DNA of 64,000 bases from Lentibacillus halodurans (GCF_900112045.1 NZ_FOJW01000012.1:62001-126000); one strand, 5' to 3'; counted from the first letter of the stretch, positions 1-9,449 are shown. Notes: generated from the sequence alone by a model not told the origin. Translations and numbers: made by a program.

Positions 1-680
1 CTGTCAATGATCTGCTGGGACGCGGATTCCCGATTTCATTTGAACTGGGAATTGCCACGATCATCGTGGCAGTTATTTCCGGAATCGTTCTCGGCATTTT
101 CGCTGCCTTGAAACATAACGGCATCATCGACTATATGGCGATGACGATTGCCGTTTTGGGGATATCGATTCCGAACTTTGTCCTGGCGACATTGCTGATT
201 CAAACATTTGCTGTTTACTTGGGGATTCTGCCTGCAGCCACCTGGTCAAGCCCAATGCATATGATCATGCCGACCATCGCACTTGCAACCGGTCCGATGG
301 CGATTATCGCCCGGCTGACACGATCAACGATGCTTGAGGTGCTCACACAGGACTACATCAAAATGGCCCGCGCAAAAGGACTAAAACCGTGGAAAATTAT
401 TATCAAACATGCACTGAAAAACGCCCTCATGCCGGTGGTGACTATTATGGGGACACTGCTCGCCGGTATATTGACGGGCACTTTCGTCATTGAACAAATA
501 TTTGGCATTCCTGGTATGGGCAAGTATTTTGTTGAAAGTATTAATCAACGGGATTATCCCGTCATTATGGGGACAACGGTGTTTTACAGTGCATTTCTGA
601 TTATCATGCTGTTTTTGGTCGATATTGCATACGGTTTACTCGATCCGAGAATTAAATTGCACAAAAAGGGAGGAGAATAA
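1..680 (+). CDS. dppB: Peptide ABC transporter permease, DppB/OppB type (5' end outside window)
   Basis: Inner-membrane permease subunit of a di/oligopeptide ABC importer. Only the C-terminal 225 or so codons are present; the frame is open to the first base, so the gene starts upstream. Several hydrophobic segments and the EAA-type cytoplasmic loop that contacts the ATPase are visible (YIKMARAKGLKPWKIIIKHA), followed by the family-typical end (LLDPRIKLHKKGGE). It is separated by one base from the next permease gene and heads an operon whose order (permease, permease, ATPase, lipoprotein, LD-carboxypeptidase, NlpC/P60, ATPase) matches the dpp-ykf operon of Bacillus subtilis, so a dipeptide or murein-peptide substrate is likely. 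The family is certain; the substrate is inferred from context. Confidence 0.93.
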   Translation, partial: VNDLLGRGFPISFELGIATIIVAVISGIVLGIFAALKHNGIIDYMAMTIAVLGISIPNFVLATLLIQTFAVYLGILPAATWSSPMHMIMPTIALATGPMAIIARLTRSTMLEVLTQDYIKMARAKGLKPWKIIIKHALKNALMPVVTIMGTLLAGILTGTFVIEQIFGIPGMGKYFVESINQRDYPVIMGTTVFYSAFLIIMLFLVDIAYGLLDPRIKLHKKGGE

Positions 681-681
681 C

Positions 682-1638
682 ATGACATCAAATGACGAAA
701 CAAAGCCCACTCATTCTCCTGCCGATATCCCGGACGATTGGTTCAAGTGGAAGGATAAGGATCTGGATGCGGCTGAAACCGTCTCACGCCCGTCTCTTTC
801 ATACTGGAAAGATGCATGGAAGCGCCTGAGGAAAAATAAACTGGCAATGGCGGGATTGGTTTTTCTAATCATTTTGGGAATTCTTGCTACTATTGGTCCG
901 ATATTGTCACCGTATTCAGTGGTCGATCAGAACCGTCCAAATCAGTTCCTGCCGCCATCAGCTGAACATTGGTTTGGAACAGATTCACTCGGGCGTGATG
1001 TATTCACTCGGACATGGTATGGCGCCAGAATTTCATTGTTTGTGGGATTGATGGCTGCATTAATTGATTTTTTTGTAGGGGTTATTTACGGCGGTATTTC
1101 CGGTTATAAAGGCGGACGCACCGACAGCGTTATGATGCGTATCATTGAAATTTTATACGGATTGCCGTACTTATTGGTTGTTATTTTGCTTCTTGTTGTC
1201 ATGGGACCAAGCCTGACAACGATTATTATTGCCCTATCTGTCACCGGATGGGTCGGCATGGCTCGTATTGTCAGGGGACAGGTGCTGCAGATCAAAAATT
1301 TTGAATTTGTACTCGCATCGAAATCATTTGGAACCAAAACACCAAGAATTATCCGAAAAAATCTGCTTCCGAATACGATGGGGCCGATTATCGTACAAAT
1401 GACCCTGACGGTACCGAATGCGATTTTTGCTGAAGCATTCCTCAGTTTTCTCGGGCTGGGAATCCAATCGCCCTACGCCAGCTGGGGTGTCATGGCAAAT
1501 GATGCATTAGGGGCAATTTTATCCGGTTATTGGTGGACACTATTTTTCCCGGCTTTTTTCATTTCGTTTACGATGTTTGCATTTAATGTTCTTGGTGACG
1601 GGCTTCAGGATGCACTTGATCCGAAGCTGAGGGAGTAG
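682..1638 (+). CDS. dppC: Peptide ABC transporter permease, DppC/OppC type
   Basis: Second membrane subunit of the peptide importer (318 residues). The start is the ATG after AGGAGAATAAC; an upstream in-frame start at 625 would overlap dppB and lacks a better ribosome site. The N-terminal cytoplasmic stretch of about 60 polar residues leads into the OppC N-terminal membrane anchor (about residues 72-92). The GTDSLGRDVFTRTWYGAR signature and the EAA loop (LQIKNFEFVLASKSFGTK) follow, and the C-terminus is GDGLQDALDPKLRE, all typical of DppC/OppC. It overlaps or abuts both neighbours, as expected for co-translation with its heterodimer partner. Confidence 0.93.
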   Translation: MTSNDETKPTHSPADIPDDWFKWKDKDLDAAETVSRPSLSYWKDAWKRLRKNKLAMAGLVFLIILGILATIGPILSPYSVVDQNRPNQFLPPSAEHWFGTDSLGRDVFTRTWYGARISLFVGLMAALIDFFVGVIYGGISGYKGGRTDSVMMRIIEILYGLPYLLVVILLLVVMGPSLTTIIIALSVTGWVGMARIVRGQVLQIKNFEFVLASKSFGTKTPRIIRKNLLPNTMGPIIVQMTLTVPNAIFAEAFLSFLGLGIQSPYASWGVMANDALGAILSGYWWTLFFPAFFISFTMFAFNVLGDGLQDALDPKLRE

Positions 1639-1647
1639 GTGAAACAG

Positions 1648-2655
1648 ATGGAAAAAATACTCGATGTAAAAGATCTGCATGTAACATTTTCAACATATGG
1701 CGGTACGGTTAAAGCAGTAAGAGGCGTTAATTTTTACTTGAAAAAAGGGGAAACGTTGGCCATTGTCGGCGAGTCGGGATGCGGAAAAAGTGTGACATCG
1801 AACGCGATAATGCGCCTGATACCTGATCCTCCGGGGAAAATCTCAAACGGAACCATTACATTTAAAGGAAAAGAACTCACCAGTGTATCTGAGAAAGAGA
1901 TGCGTTCCATTCGTGGTGTTGATATTTCGATGATTTTTCAGGACCCCATGACAGCATTGAATCCAACATTAACGATTGGCACACAGCTGGTTGAAGGGTT
2001 AATGGAGCATCGCAAAACATCAAGTGCGGAAGCGAAAGAGAAAGCGTTGGAAATGATGGATTTGGTTGGGATCCCGAACCCGCAAGAGCGGCTCAAACAA
2101 TATCCGCATCAATTCAGCGGCGGTATGCGTCAGCGCATTGTGATTGCTATTGCGCTGATTTGTGAGCCGGAGCTCCTGATTGCCGATGAACCGACAACTG
2201 CACTTGACGTAACGATTCAGGCACAGATTCTGGAACTGTTTGAACGTATTCAGGATCAAACCGGCGTCTCAATCATCTTAATCACACATGACTTGGGCGT
2301 TGTTGCTAAAATAGCCGATCGCATTGTCGTCATGTATGCCGGAAAAATTATTGAGGAAGGTACACGGCAGGAAATTTTTTATCAGCCGGAGCATCCGTAT
2401 ACAAAAGGATTATTGAAATCAGTGCCAAGGCTGGATATCAAAGGGGAAAAACTGATCCCGATTGACGGGACACCACCGGATTTATTCTCACCTCCACAAG
2501 GATGTCCATTCACAGCAAGGTGTCCCATGGCCATGGAGGTGTGTGATAAAGTTTACCCGGTCCAGTCGGAACGCAGCGTTACACACAAAGTGGATTGCTG
2601 GCTTCAGGATGACCGGGCCAAACAACTATTGGCTCAAGCAGCCGACAAAACATAA
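1648..2655 (+). CDS. dppD: Peptide ABC transporter ATPase, DppD/OppD type
   Basis: Cytoplasmic ATP-hydrolysing subunit (335 residues). Walker A GESGCGKS lies at residues 41-48, the signature FSGGMRQR near 155 and Walker B LLIADEPTTALD near 176-187, followed by the switch histidine in THD. The C-terminal extension GCPFTARCPMAMEVC is the cysteine-rich oligopeptide-transporter tail characteristic of OppD/DppD. I prefer the ATG at 1648, six bases after AGGTG, over the GTG at 1639 that sits directly on the dppC stop. It would pair with the second ATPase at 6654-7673 to form the usual DppD/DppF heterodimer, although that gene is separated from it by three genes. Confidence 0.93.
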   Translation: MEKILDVKDLHVTFSTYGGTVKAVRGVNFYLKKGETLAIVGESGCGKSVTSNAIMRLIPDPPGKISNGTITFKGKELTSVSEKEMRSIRGVDISMIFQDPMTALNPTLTIGTQLVEGLMEHRKTSSAEAKEKALEMMDLVGIPNPQERLKQYPHQFSGGMRQRIVIAIALICEPELLIADEPTTALDVTIQAQILELFERIQDQTGVSIILITHDLGVVAKIADRIVVMYAGKIIEEGTRQEIFYQPEHPYTKGLLKSVPRLDIKGEKLIPIDGTPPDLFSPPQGCPFTARCPMAMEVCDKVYPVQSERSVTHKVDCWLQDDRAKQLLAQAADKT

Positions 2656-2674
2656 CAAGGGGGAGAAAAAAGAC

Positions 2675-4321
2675 ATGAAGAAGAAGGGGTTTTTATTACT
2701 CATGTTTGCCGGTTTCATATTATTGTTGGCGGCGTGTACAACATCAACCGGAAATGAAGGCGACGAAGGGGATGACTCAGATTCAGAGGCGACCGAAGAA
2801 AATGACGGCAGTGAAGAAAAAGTCTTGTACATGAATAACGGGGAAGAGCCGAGGTCCTTGAATCCGCCGGTTGGTTTTGACTCTGTTTCATGGAATGTGT
2901 TGAACAACTTGATGGAGGGATTGACGAGACTTGGCCAGGATGACCAGCCACAACCGGCTATTGCAGAAGACTGGGATATTTCCGATGACGGGAAAACCTA
3001 TACGTTCTATCTTCGTGAAGATGCCAATTGGTCCAATGGCGACCCGGTAACGGCTGAGGACTTTGCTTATGCATGGCGCCAGCTGCTGGACCCGGAAACA
3101 GGATCTTCTGCAGCATTTCTCGGCTACTTTATTGAAGGCGGAGAGGCATACAATTCCGGTGAAGGTTCACCAGAAGATGTGGCAGTCGAAGTAGTTGATG
3201 ACAAAACGTTTGAAGTGACGCTGACTGCTCCTACCGGTTTCTTCCTCCATGTATTGACCAATCCAGCATTTTTTCCGGTTAATAAAGAAGTTGCCGAGGA
3301 AAACCCGGAATGGTATGCAGAAGCAGATTCGTTTGTTGCCAATGGACCATTTAAACTGGAATCGTGGACACATGATCAGGAAATGATTATGGCCAAAAAT
3401 GAGGAGTATTGGGATCGTGATACGGTCAATCTTGATAAGGTGAACTGGGCCATGGTGAATGATGTCAATACCGAGTATCAGATGTTTGAAAGTAATGAAC
3501 TCGATGTGACGGAAATCCCGTCTGATATGGCGGATCAGCTGATTAACGGTGATAATGTTGTCATTGAAGACCAGGCAGGCCTTTATTTTTACCGCTTTAA
3601 TGTCGAAGAGGAGCCCTTCCAAAACGAAAAAATCCGGAAAGCATTCGCCCTGGCTATCAATCAGGAGGACATTGTTGACTATGTCACCAAAAATAAAGAA
3701 GAAGCAGCCAAAGCATTCGTCTCACCAGGTTTTACAACCCCATCCGGAGAAGACTTCCGTGATGTAAACGGCGATTTGGTGAATTTTGATCCGGAGCAGG
3801 CAAAACAATTGCTTGAAGAAGGCATGGAAGCGGAAGGATATGATGAACTGCCGCCGGTAACACTCACATACAATACGGATGAACAACACAAAGCAATTGC
3901 GGAAACTATGCAAAATATGTTTAGTGAAAATCTTGGTATTGATGTCGAACTGGCCAACACGGAATGGAACGTCTTTTTGGAAGACCAGAAAGCATTGAAC
4001 CTGCAGTTTTCTAGAAGCTCATTTATTTTTGATTATGGCGATCCGGTTAACTTCCTGGAAAGCTTTACAACTGATTCTTCGATGAACCGTACGGGTTGGT
4101 CGCATGACGAATATGATGAATTGATTGCACAAGCGAAACAGGAGACGAATGAGGAGGAGCGCTGGCAGCATATGTATGAAGCAGAGAAATTGGTGGCAGA
4201 AGAAATGCCGATCTTCCCTATTCATTATTATAACCAAGTTTACATTTACAAAGATAATGTAAAAGACATTGTACGCCATCCAGTTGGATATCTGGAATTG
4301 AAATGGGCTGATAAGGAATAG
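2675..4321 (+). CDS. dppE: Peptide-binding lipoprotein, DppE/OppA type
   Basis: Extracellular substrate-binding protein (548 residues) of the SBP family 5. The lipoprotein signal has a charged start (MKKKGF), a hydrophobic core and a lipobox ending LLAAC, so the cysteine near residue 23 should be lipidated. An acidic linker (GNEGDEGDDSDSEATEEND) tethers it to the folded domain, which begins with NNGEEPRSLNPP. This start is supported by AAGGGGGAG seven to eight bases upstream; in-frame codons further upstream lie inside dppD and are not used. Genes 1-4 form a complete importer apart from the second ATPase. The high acidic content is typical of exported proteins in salt-tolerant Bacillaceae. 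Confidence 0.93.
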   Translation: MKKKGFLLLMFAGFILLLAACTTSTGNEGDEGDDSDSEATEENDGSEEKVLYMNNGEEPRSLNPPVGFDSVSWNVLNNLMEGLTRLGQDDQPQPAIAEDWDISDDGKTYTFYLREDANWSNGDPVTAEDFAYAWRQLLDPETGSSAAFLGYFIEGGEAYNSGEGSPEDVAVEVVDDKTFEVTLTAPTGFFLHVLTNPAFFPVNKEVAEENPEWYAEADSFVANGPFKLESWTHDQEMIMAKNEEYWDRDTVNLDKVNWAMVNDVNTEYQMFESNELDVTEIPSDMADQLINGDNVVIEDQAGLYFYRFNVEEEPFQNEKIRKAFALAINQEDIVDYVTKNKEEAAKAFVSPGFTTPSGEDFRDVNGDLVNFDPEQAKQLLEEGMEAEGYDELPPVTLTYNTDEQHKAIAETMQNMFSENLGIDVELANTEWNVFLEDQKALNLQFSRSSFIFDYGDPVNFLESFTTDSSMNRTGWSHDEYDELIAQAKQETNEEERWQHMYEAEKLVAEEMPIFPIHYYNQVYIYKDNVKDIVRHPVGYLELKWADKE

Positions 4322-4637
4322 ATGTTCGGGGCAGATTTTTTTCGGATGCCGAAATCTTACCTAAAAAAAGTGTGATAGTGTTTGGCGCGTCCGGCGGAAG
4401 TGCTGCATTGCACGAGGGTAGTGGGGTTTTGCCTGACAAATGGGGGCGGGAACGTTCGATGACATCCGAAATTCGCGTGATCAGCACCTTATCGCACAAG
4501 GTGGTTAACGACCAACATTGTGAAGTGTGGAAGGAATGGCTCATAGCAGCCACTCCTTCTTCCACTTCTATCATCATAAACTTGCCCAGAGTTGAGGTGA
4601 TGACGTGACCAATATACATAAAAAGGACTGGATCCAC
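4322..4637 (+). other. Intergenic stretch without a supported gene
   Basis: About 316 bases between the binding-protein gene and the LD-carboxypeptidase gene. There is an imperfect hairpin around 4530-4565 (GGAAGGAATGG facing CCACTCCTTCTTCC) with no T-run, so it may process or attenuate the transcript rather than end it. A 78-codon open frame at 4372-4608 has no ribosome site and no recognisable sequence. Confidence 0.4.
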
Positions 4638-5555
4638 ATGAAACCGCGACGATTAACAAAAGGCGATACAATTGGAATCATGGCACCGGCAAGCCTGGCT
4701 GATACCAAGCGGTTAAAACAGTCAATCCCATTTTTTGAACAGATGGGACTTTATGTCAAACTCGGGAAAAGCACTCACCTGCAGCACGGCTATTTGGCCG
4801 GTACAGATGCTGAACGGCTTGATGACTTTCATCAGATGATGGCTGACCATTCAATTAAAGCAATTATGTTTGCCCGGGGTGGTTACGGGACACCGAGGAT
4901 CGCCAGTCAAATCGACTATCATTTAGTTGAGCGAAACCCGAAAATTTTATGGGGTTATAGTGATATTACTTATTTACACACAGCCATCCTTCAGCAAACA
5001 GGGCTTACGGTATTTCATGGTCCCATGCCTGCATCTGATATTGCCGACAGTGATTTTGATGAGTTGTCAGCAAGCATGTTCAAACAGCTGTTTAATCCTG
5101 TGAAACTACACTATTCAGAGGCTATTTCCCCGTTAAAGGTGATCGTACCTGGAGAAGCCTCAGGTGAGCTTGTCGGCGGGAATCTGTCGCTCCTGGTCAG
5201 TTCACTTGGTACACCATACGAAATTGATACGTATGGGAAGTTGCTTTTACTGGAGGACATCGGTGAAGAACCATACCGTGTTGATTCCATGCTTAATCAG
5301 CTAAAACTTGCCGGCAAACTGGATGCGGCAGCTGGGGTTGTCCTCGGAGACTTTGCTGAAGCTGACCCGCCGGAAGGAAAACCTTCCCTTTCATTAAATC
5401 ATGTTTTCTATGATTATGTTGCGATACTTTCCTGTCCGGTCATGTCCGGATTTAAAATCGGGCACTGCATTCCGCACTTTTCGCTGCCATTGGGTGAAAA
5501 AGCTATGCTGTCAACGGCAGATAAATCGTTGACAGTTGAAGCAGGCGTACAATAA
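4638..5555 (+). CDS. ykfA: LD-carboxypeptidase (peptidase S66, YkfA/LdcA)
   Basis: Cytoplasmic serine peptidase of family S66 that trims the terminal D-amino acid from murein tetrapeptides (305 residues). Visible family signatures are the N-terminal GDTIGIMAPAS, the ARGGYGTPRI motif, GYSDIT with the expected nucleophile serine, LLLEDIGEEPYRVD with the expected glutamate, and GHCIPHFSLPLG with the expected histidine. The ATG at 4638 gives the usual family N-terminus (MKPRRLTKGDTIG); a GTG at 4605 with GAGGTGATG upstream is an alternative that adds 11 residues. Its place between peptide importer genes and an NlpC/P60 gene supports recycling of imported wall peptides. Confidence 0.9.
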   Translation: MKPRRLTKGDTIGIMAPASLADTKRLKQSIPFFEQMGLYVKLGKSTHLQHGYLAGTDAERLDDFHQMMADHSIKAIMFARGGYGTPRIASQIDYHLVERNPKILWGYSDITYLHTAILQQTGLTVFHGPMPASDIADSDFDELSASMFKQLFNPVKLHYSEAISPLKVIVPGEASGELVGGNLSLLVSSLGTPYEIDTYGKLLLLEDIGEEPYRVDSMLNQLKLAGKLDAAAGVVLGDFAEADPPEGKPSLSLNHVFYDYVAILSCPVMSGFKIGHCIPHFSLPLGEKAMLSTADKSLTVEAGVQ

Positions 5556-5697
5556 ACAATTACATTAAAAGGTGAAATATTAGTTCTAAGCATATAAAGG
5601 ATTTGAAGTTGAACTGTTGTGAGAAATCATTGTTAATAGAGGCCACGTATTCGGAGGGCTTGAAAATGTCGATCACCAAAAAAAAGGGGGGGAGCTC

Positions 5698-6657
5698 ATG
5701 ACTAAACAAACGTTTGATCAATTTTCTGAGGAGCTATGGGTGACGGCAGTCCAGGTTGCGACTATATGGACAACACCATCTTCTCCCAGAGATATGGATA
5801 AACAAGGTATCAGCAATCCGACAGACATGGATAAATGGATTGAAGGTCTGACATATGAATCAACTGTAGCCCTATCCGATGAAAATCGTGTACAGACACA
5901 AACATTATACGGAGAGGCCGTTATGGTAATCGAAACGAGAGATGACTGGGCTCATGTTGTCATCCCGACGCAAAGCTCAGAAAAGGATCAGTGCGGATAT
6001 CCTGGGTGGGTGCCGCTCAAACAGCTGGGAAAATTGAGCAAACATGATTGGCAGCGCGGCTATTCAGCTGCCGTCACTGCGAAACATGCCTGGCTGGAAA
6101 CGGACGATGGCGAGCAATTTATGAAACTCAGTTACATGACCATTTTACCCGTCGAAAGTGAAGCAACAGACCGCGTTAAGGTTATCACACCACACGGCCT
6201 TAACTTTCTGTCAAAAAATGCTGTGACCGTTTTCCGTTCAGATCAAGGACTGGAAAAACGGACGGGAAGCCGTCTGCTGAAATCGGGGGAGCGCTACATG
6301 GGACTGGATTACTTCTGGGGCGGCATGAGTTCGTTCGGCTATGACTGCTCGGGTTTTGCCTATGCCATGCATAAAGCAAACGGATACCAGATTCCTCGTG
6401 ATGCCGGCGATCAGGCTAAGGCAGGCCAAACGATTCCATATGACGAGCTCAAGCCGGGTGATTTAATCTTTTTTGCTTATGAAGAAGGAAAAGGTAGACT
6501 GCATCATGTCGGATTTTATTATGGTGACGGGAAAATGCTTCACTCGCCGCAAACAGGCAGAGGCGTTGAATTGATCGAGCTTGAAGGAACGAAATATGAA
6601 AAAGAGCTTTGTGCGGCCAAACGTTACTGGCAGCAAACAGAGGGGAACTTATCATGA
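5698..6657 (+). CDS. ykfC: NlpC/P60 gamma-D-glutamyl-L-diamino acid endopeptidase (YkfC-like)
   Basis: Papain-like cysteine peptidase that cuts between D-Glu and the diamino acid of murein peptides (319 residues). The N-terminal half looks like two SH3b-type domains (residues about 10-180), as in YkfC. The C-terminal NlpC/P60 domain has the catalytic cysteine in YDCSGFAYAMHKANG (residue 217) and the histidine in LHHVGFYYGDGKMLHSP. No signal peptide is visible, which fits action on peptides already imported. The start follows GGGGGGGAGCTC. Its stop overlaps the ATG of the next ATPase gene. In the B. subtilis operon an epimerase gene (ykfB) lies between ykfA and ykfC; only about 140 non-coding bases are present here. 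Confidence 0.9.
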   Translation: MTKQTFDQFSEELWVTAVQVATIWTTPSSPRDMDKQGISNPTDMDKWIEGLTYESTVALSDENRVQTQTLYGEAVMVIETRDDWAHVVIPTQSSEKDQCGYPGWVPLKQLGKLSKHDWQRGYSAAVTAKHAWLETDDGEQFMKLSYMTILPVESEATDRVKVITPHGLNFLSKNAVTVFRSDQGLEKRTGSRLLKSGERYMGLDYFWGGMSSFGYDCSGFAYAMHKANGYQIPRDAGDQAKAGQTIPYDELKPGDLIFFAYEEGKGRLHHVGFYYGDGKMLHSPQTGRGVELIELEGTKYEKELCAAKRYWQQTEGNLS

Positions 6658-7673
6658 ATGAGAAGATTTTACAAGTCAATAAATTACGCAAACATTTTCA
6701 TATGGGAAAAGAGCAAATACTGCAAGCGGTCAACGACGTAACGTTTCATATCAATAAAGGAGAAACATTCGGACTTGTCGGCGAGTCAGGCTGCGGAAAA
6801 ACAACGGTCGGGCGCACGATTATGGGTTTATATGACAAAACGGCAGGAGATGTTCTCTATGATGGCCAAAATGTGCATGAACTTAACGACAAGGAAACCT
6901 TTCAATTTTACCGTAACATGCAAATGATTTTTCAGGATCCCTATGCATCACTGAATCCCCGGTCAACCGTTAAGGAAGTGATTGCTGAGCCAATGGAAGT
7001 ACACAGCCTTTATCCGAACAAGCAAGCACAGCTGGATCGGGTCATTCAGCTGCTGGAAGAGGTAGGATTGAACCGTGATCATGCCAACCGTTATCCGCAT
7101 GAATTCAGCGGCGGGCAGCGGCAGCGGATCGGTATTGCCCGTGCACTGGCACTGGATCCGGATTTTATCATTGCTGATGAACCCATTTCTGCCTTGGATG
7201 TTTCCGTTCAGGCTCAAGTCGTCAATCTATTAAAAAGACTGCAAAAAGAAAAAGGGCTAACCTTTTTATTTATTGCCCACGACTTATCCATGGTCAAACA
7301 AATTTCCGATCGCATCGGTGTTATGTATTTGGGGCACATGGTCGAGCTGACATCCAGCGATTCCCTTTATGATAATCCGCTACACCCGTATACACAGGCA
7401 CTATTGTCAGCCATCCCGATTCCGGACCCGGATATTGAGGATACACGGGAGCGAATCATTCTAGAAGGTGAACTGCCAAGTCCGATCAATCCGCCGAGCG
7501 GCTGTGTATTCCGGACCCGCTGCCCATTTGCAATGGATGTCTGTGCATCGAAAAAACCGGAATGGCAGGAAGTTGAAAAGAAACATTATGTCGCCTGTCA
7601 CTTATATGATGAAACATTAAACCAAACCAATGAGCCGGACATTCATATCAGGAAAAAGCCTGTGCAGTCATAA
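6654..7673 (+). CDS. ykfD: Peptide ABC transporter ATPase, YkfD/DppF/OppF type
   Basis: Second ATPase of the peptide importer (339 residues). Walker A GESGCGKTT lies near residue 43, the signature FSGGQRQRIGIARAL near 150, Walker B FIIADEPISALD after it, then the switch histidine (AHD) and the C-terminal GCVFRTRCPFAMDVC tail of OppF/DppF proteins. ATG overlaps the stop of the NlpC/P60 gene (ATGA), with AGGGGAACTTATC upstream. It closes the operon, being followed directly by a strong terminator. It probably dimerises with the ATPase at 1648-2655. Confidence 0.92.
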   Translation: MNEKILQVNKLRKHFHMGKEQILQAVNDVTFHINKGETFGLVGESGCGKTTVGRTIMGLYDKTAGDVLYDGQNVHELNDKETFQFYRNMQMIFQDPYASLNPRSTVKEVIAEPMEVHSLYPNKQAQLDRVIQLLEEVGLNRDHANRYPHEFSGGQRQRIGIARALALDPDFIIADEPISALDVSVQAQVVNLLKRLQKEKGLTFLFIAHDLSMVKQISDRIGVMYLGHMVELTSSDSLYDNPLHPYTQALLSAIPIPDPDIEDTRERIILEGELPSPINPPSGCVFRTRCPFAMDVCASKKPEWQEVEKKHYVACHLYDETLNQTNEPDIHIRKKPVQS

Positions 7674-7690
7674 TGCACGGGCTTTATTTC
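7656..7690 (+). terminator. Rho-independent terminator of the dpp/ykf-type operon
   Basis: The arms AAGCCTGTGCA and TGCACGGGCTT pair with one G-T wobble around the stop codon and are followed by TATTTC. The 5' arm overlaps the end of the ATPase gene. Confidence 0.7.
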
Positions 7691-7857
7691 ATTCACTGTG
7701 AAAAGCGATCAAGGAGACCGGCAAGAGTTTTTATAAAAATCTCTGGTTCTATTGTTTTCATGCACTGTATAAATTTAATAGTAGGAATGCTAGAGGCTGT
7801 ACCAAGACACAACCTTTTAAGTCACTACACCAAACCATAAAGATAAGGAGGCAGTTC

Positions 7858-8979
7858 ATGAAAAAAAGTAAAATTATTCCCAGGGTCCGGAAAAAGAATA
7901 AACAGCGCAAAAGTCAATCGTTACAGCTGCTTCAAAAAAACAGGAAGCCAGTTCGCCTCAATAAGCCCCTTGCATCGTGGAAAGGTTCAACTGTTCTGTT
8001 TTTATCGTGTTTAATCACGGTTATTTTGGTCGTTCCTACGTTAATCGTTGTGCCGTTTATGTCGGATGCAAATGAGCAGGAAGAGGCCGTCGAACAAAAC
8101 CCCGGTGATGTCGAAATTGCGATGGGGGATTCCCCGTTCGCTGTTGAAGTCATGCGTGCAAATTCCGAGCAAGTTGAAACGGTACCGCTGGAGACATATG
8201 TTTCCCGGGTCGTCGCTTCTGAAACACCGGCCGAATTTGAATTGGAAGCACTGAAAGCACAGGCACTTGCTGCCCGAACGTTTATTGTCAATCGGCTGCT
8301 TCACCAGGACAATGGAGAACAGCCGGATGTAACAGATACGACAAGTGATCAAGTTTACCATAATGATAAGGAACTGCGGAATTCAATGGGAAGTGACTAT
8401 GATGAGGAAATGAACAAAATTAAAAAAGCGGTCGCTGAAACAAAAGGTGAAATTTTAACCTATGAGAATACACCGATTACTGCTGCATATTTTTCAACCA
8501 GTAACGGCTATACCGAAAACTCTGAGGATTATTGGGATGATGAAGTTCCTTATTTACGAAGTGTGGAAAGCCCCTGGGATACAAATACACCAAAGTATTT
8601 GGACCAGAAAGTATTTACCATAGCCGAAGTGGAAGACCTGCTTGAGACGGATATCCCGAATGTTGAAGACCTTTCCATGGAGATCAGCAGAACAGAAGGC
8701 AATCGTGTGGACCAGGTTACGATAGGTGAAACATCGTATTCTGGCAGAGACATTCGCGAAGACCTCGGCTTGCGGTCAAGTGATTTTTCCGTTGAGAAAA
8801 AGAACGATCATTTGATTTTTACGACAAAAGGTTTTGGACATGGAATTGGCATGAGTCAATTTGGTGCAAACGGGATGGCCGAAGAAGGCAAAACATATGA
8901 GGAGATTGTAAAGCATTACTACCAAGGTGTGGAAATCAGCACTGTTTCGGATACTGCACCTACACTGGTGGCAAAATAA
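7858..8979 (+). CDS. spoIID: Stage II sporulation protein D (SpoIID), engulfment lytic transglycosylase
   Basis: Mother-cell membrane enzyme that cleaves denuded glycan strands during engulfment, with SpoIIM and SpoIIP. It has 373 residues, about 30 more than the B. subtilis protein; the extra length is mainly a basic N-terminal tail. One transmembrane segment lies at about residues 43-67, then the SpoIID domain: YVSRVVASETPAEFELEALK (with the expected catalytic glutamate), QALAARTFIV, AAYFSTSNGYTENSEDYW, and the C-terminal GFGHGIGMSQFGANGMA. The start follows AGGAGGCAGTTC. It is monocistronic here, ended by a terminator, and followed by spoIIQ as in many Bacillaceae. Confidence 0.96.
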   Translation: MKKSKIIPRVRKKNKQRKSQSLQLLQKNRKPVRLNKPLASWKGSTVLFLSCLITVILVVPTLIVVPFMSDANEQEEAVEQNPGDVEIAMGDSPFAVEVMRANSEQVETVPLETYVSRVVASETPAEFELEALKAQALAARTFIVNRLLHQDNGEQPDVTDTTSDQVYHNDKELRNSMGSDYDEEMNKIKKAVAETKGEILTYENTPITAAYFSTSNGYTENSEDYWDDEVPYLRSVESPWDTNTPKYLDQKVFTIAEVEDLLETDIPNVEDLSMEISRTEGNRVDQVTIGETSYSGRDIREDLGLRSSDFSVEKKNDHLIFTTKGFGHGIGMSQFGANGMAEEGKTYEEIVKHYYQGVEISTVSDTAPTLVAK

Positions 8980-9007
8980 ACGTTTCCACGAATATCATCA
9001 ACGGAAG

Positions 9008-9053
9008 GAAATGCCCGGATGGAACGCTCCATCTCAGGGCATTTCTATTTTTT
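9008..9053 (+). terminator. Terminator after spoIID
   Basis: GAAATGCCC pairs perfectly with GGGCATTTC across a 20-base loop and is followed by TATTTTTT. Confidence 0.85.
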
Positions 9054-9449
9054 GATTGGCATTTCAGCTTAAAACCGGATGTAAGTTCAGAAAACGGGGG
9101 CAGTATCTCCGCAAAGGGCGGAAGAGCAAAACACGTAGCCGGCAGTGCTGCAGCAAAAGGCGGGAGATAAGGATACGAACTGGGAGCGACCTGCAAAAAA
9201 GAGGGAGGAGAATACCGAAACCGAAAACTTCTCCAAGTAGGTGATCCCTCTGAAACGCCGGGCAGGAAAATTTGAACCGAAACTTCTAAACTGGCAACAG
9301 ATGATTTCAAGAATTAGAGCGAATCATAACATTAACCCCCTTAATGTACCCTGAATCCTTAAAAAAATCCATAAATCCGGGAATTTTTTTGGATAAAATG
9401 TATAGTTTTCTATTTTTCTGCTCAGAATGGTTGTTGAGGTGATGACAAT
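9054..9449 (+). other. Intergenic region with decayed purine-rich repeat-like sequence
   Basis: About 400 bases between the spoIID terminator and spoIIQ. The first half is a purine-rich, semi-repetitive tract (short blocks such as GGAGC, GCAAAA, CCGAAAC, AACTTCT recur) of the same style as intergenic tracts near 13150-13230 and 34610-34640. No supported gene is present: frames on either strand lack ribosome sites and family features. The last 150 bases, AT-rich, should hold the spoIIQ promoter, probably forespore-type, which I cannot assign. Confidence 0.4.

Noticed and set aside
3167-3622. 151-codon minus-strand frame opposite the peptide-binding protein gene
   Set aside because: Antisense shadow of a conserved gene without translation signals.
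4372-4608. 78-codon frame between the binding-protein and LD-carboxypeptidase genes
   Set aside because: No ribosome site and no recognisable sequence; overlaps a hairpin.
8960-9310. 116-codon minus-strand frame after spoIID
   Set aside because: Crosses the spoIID terminator and the decayed repeat tract; proline/serine-rich composition follows from the repeat, not from selection.
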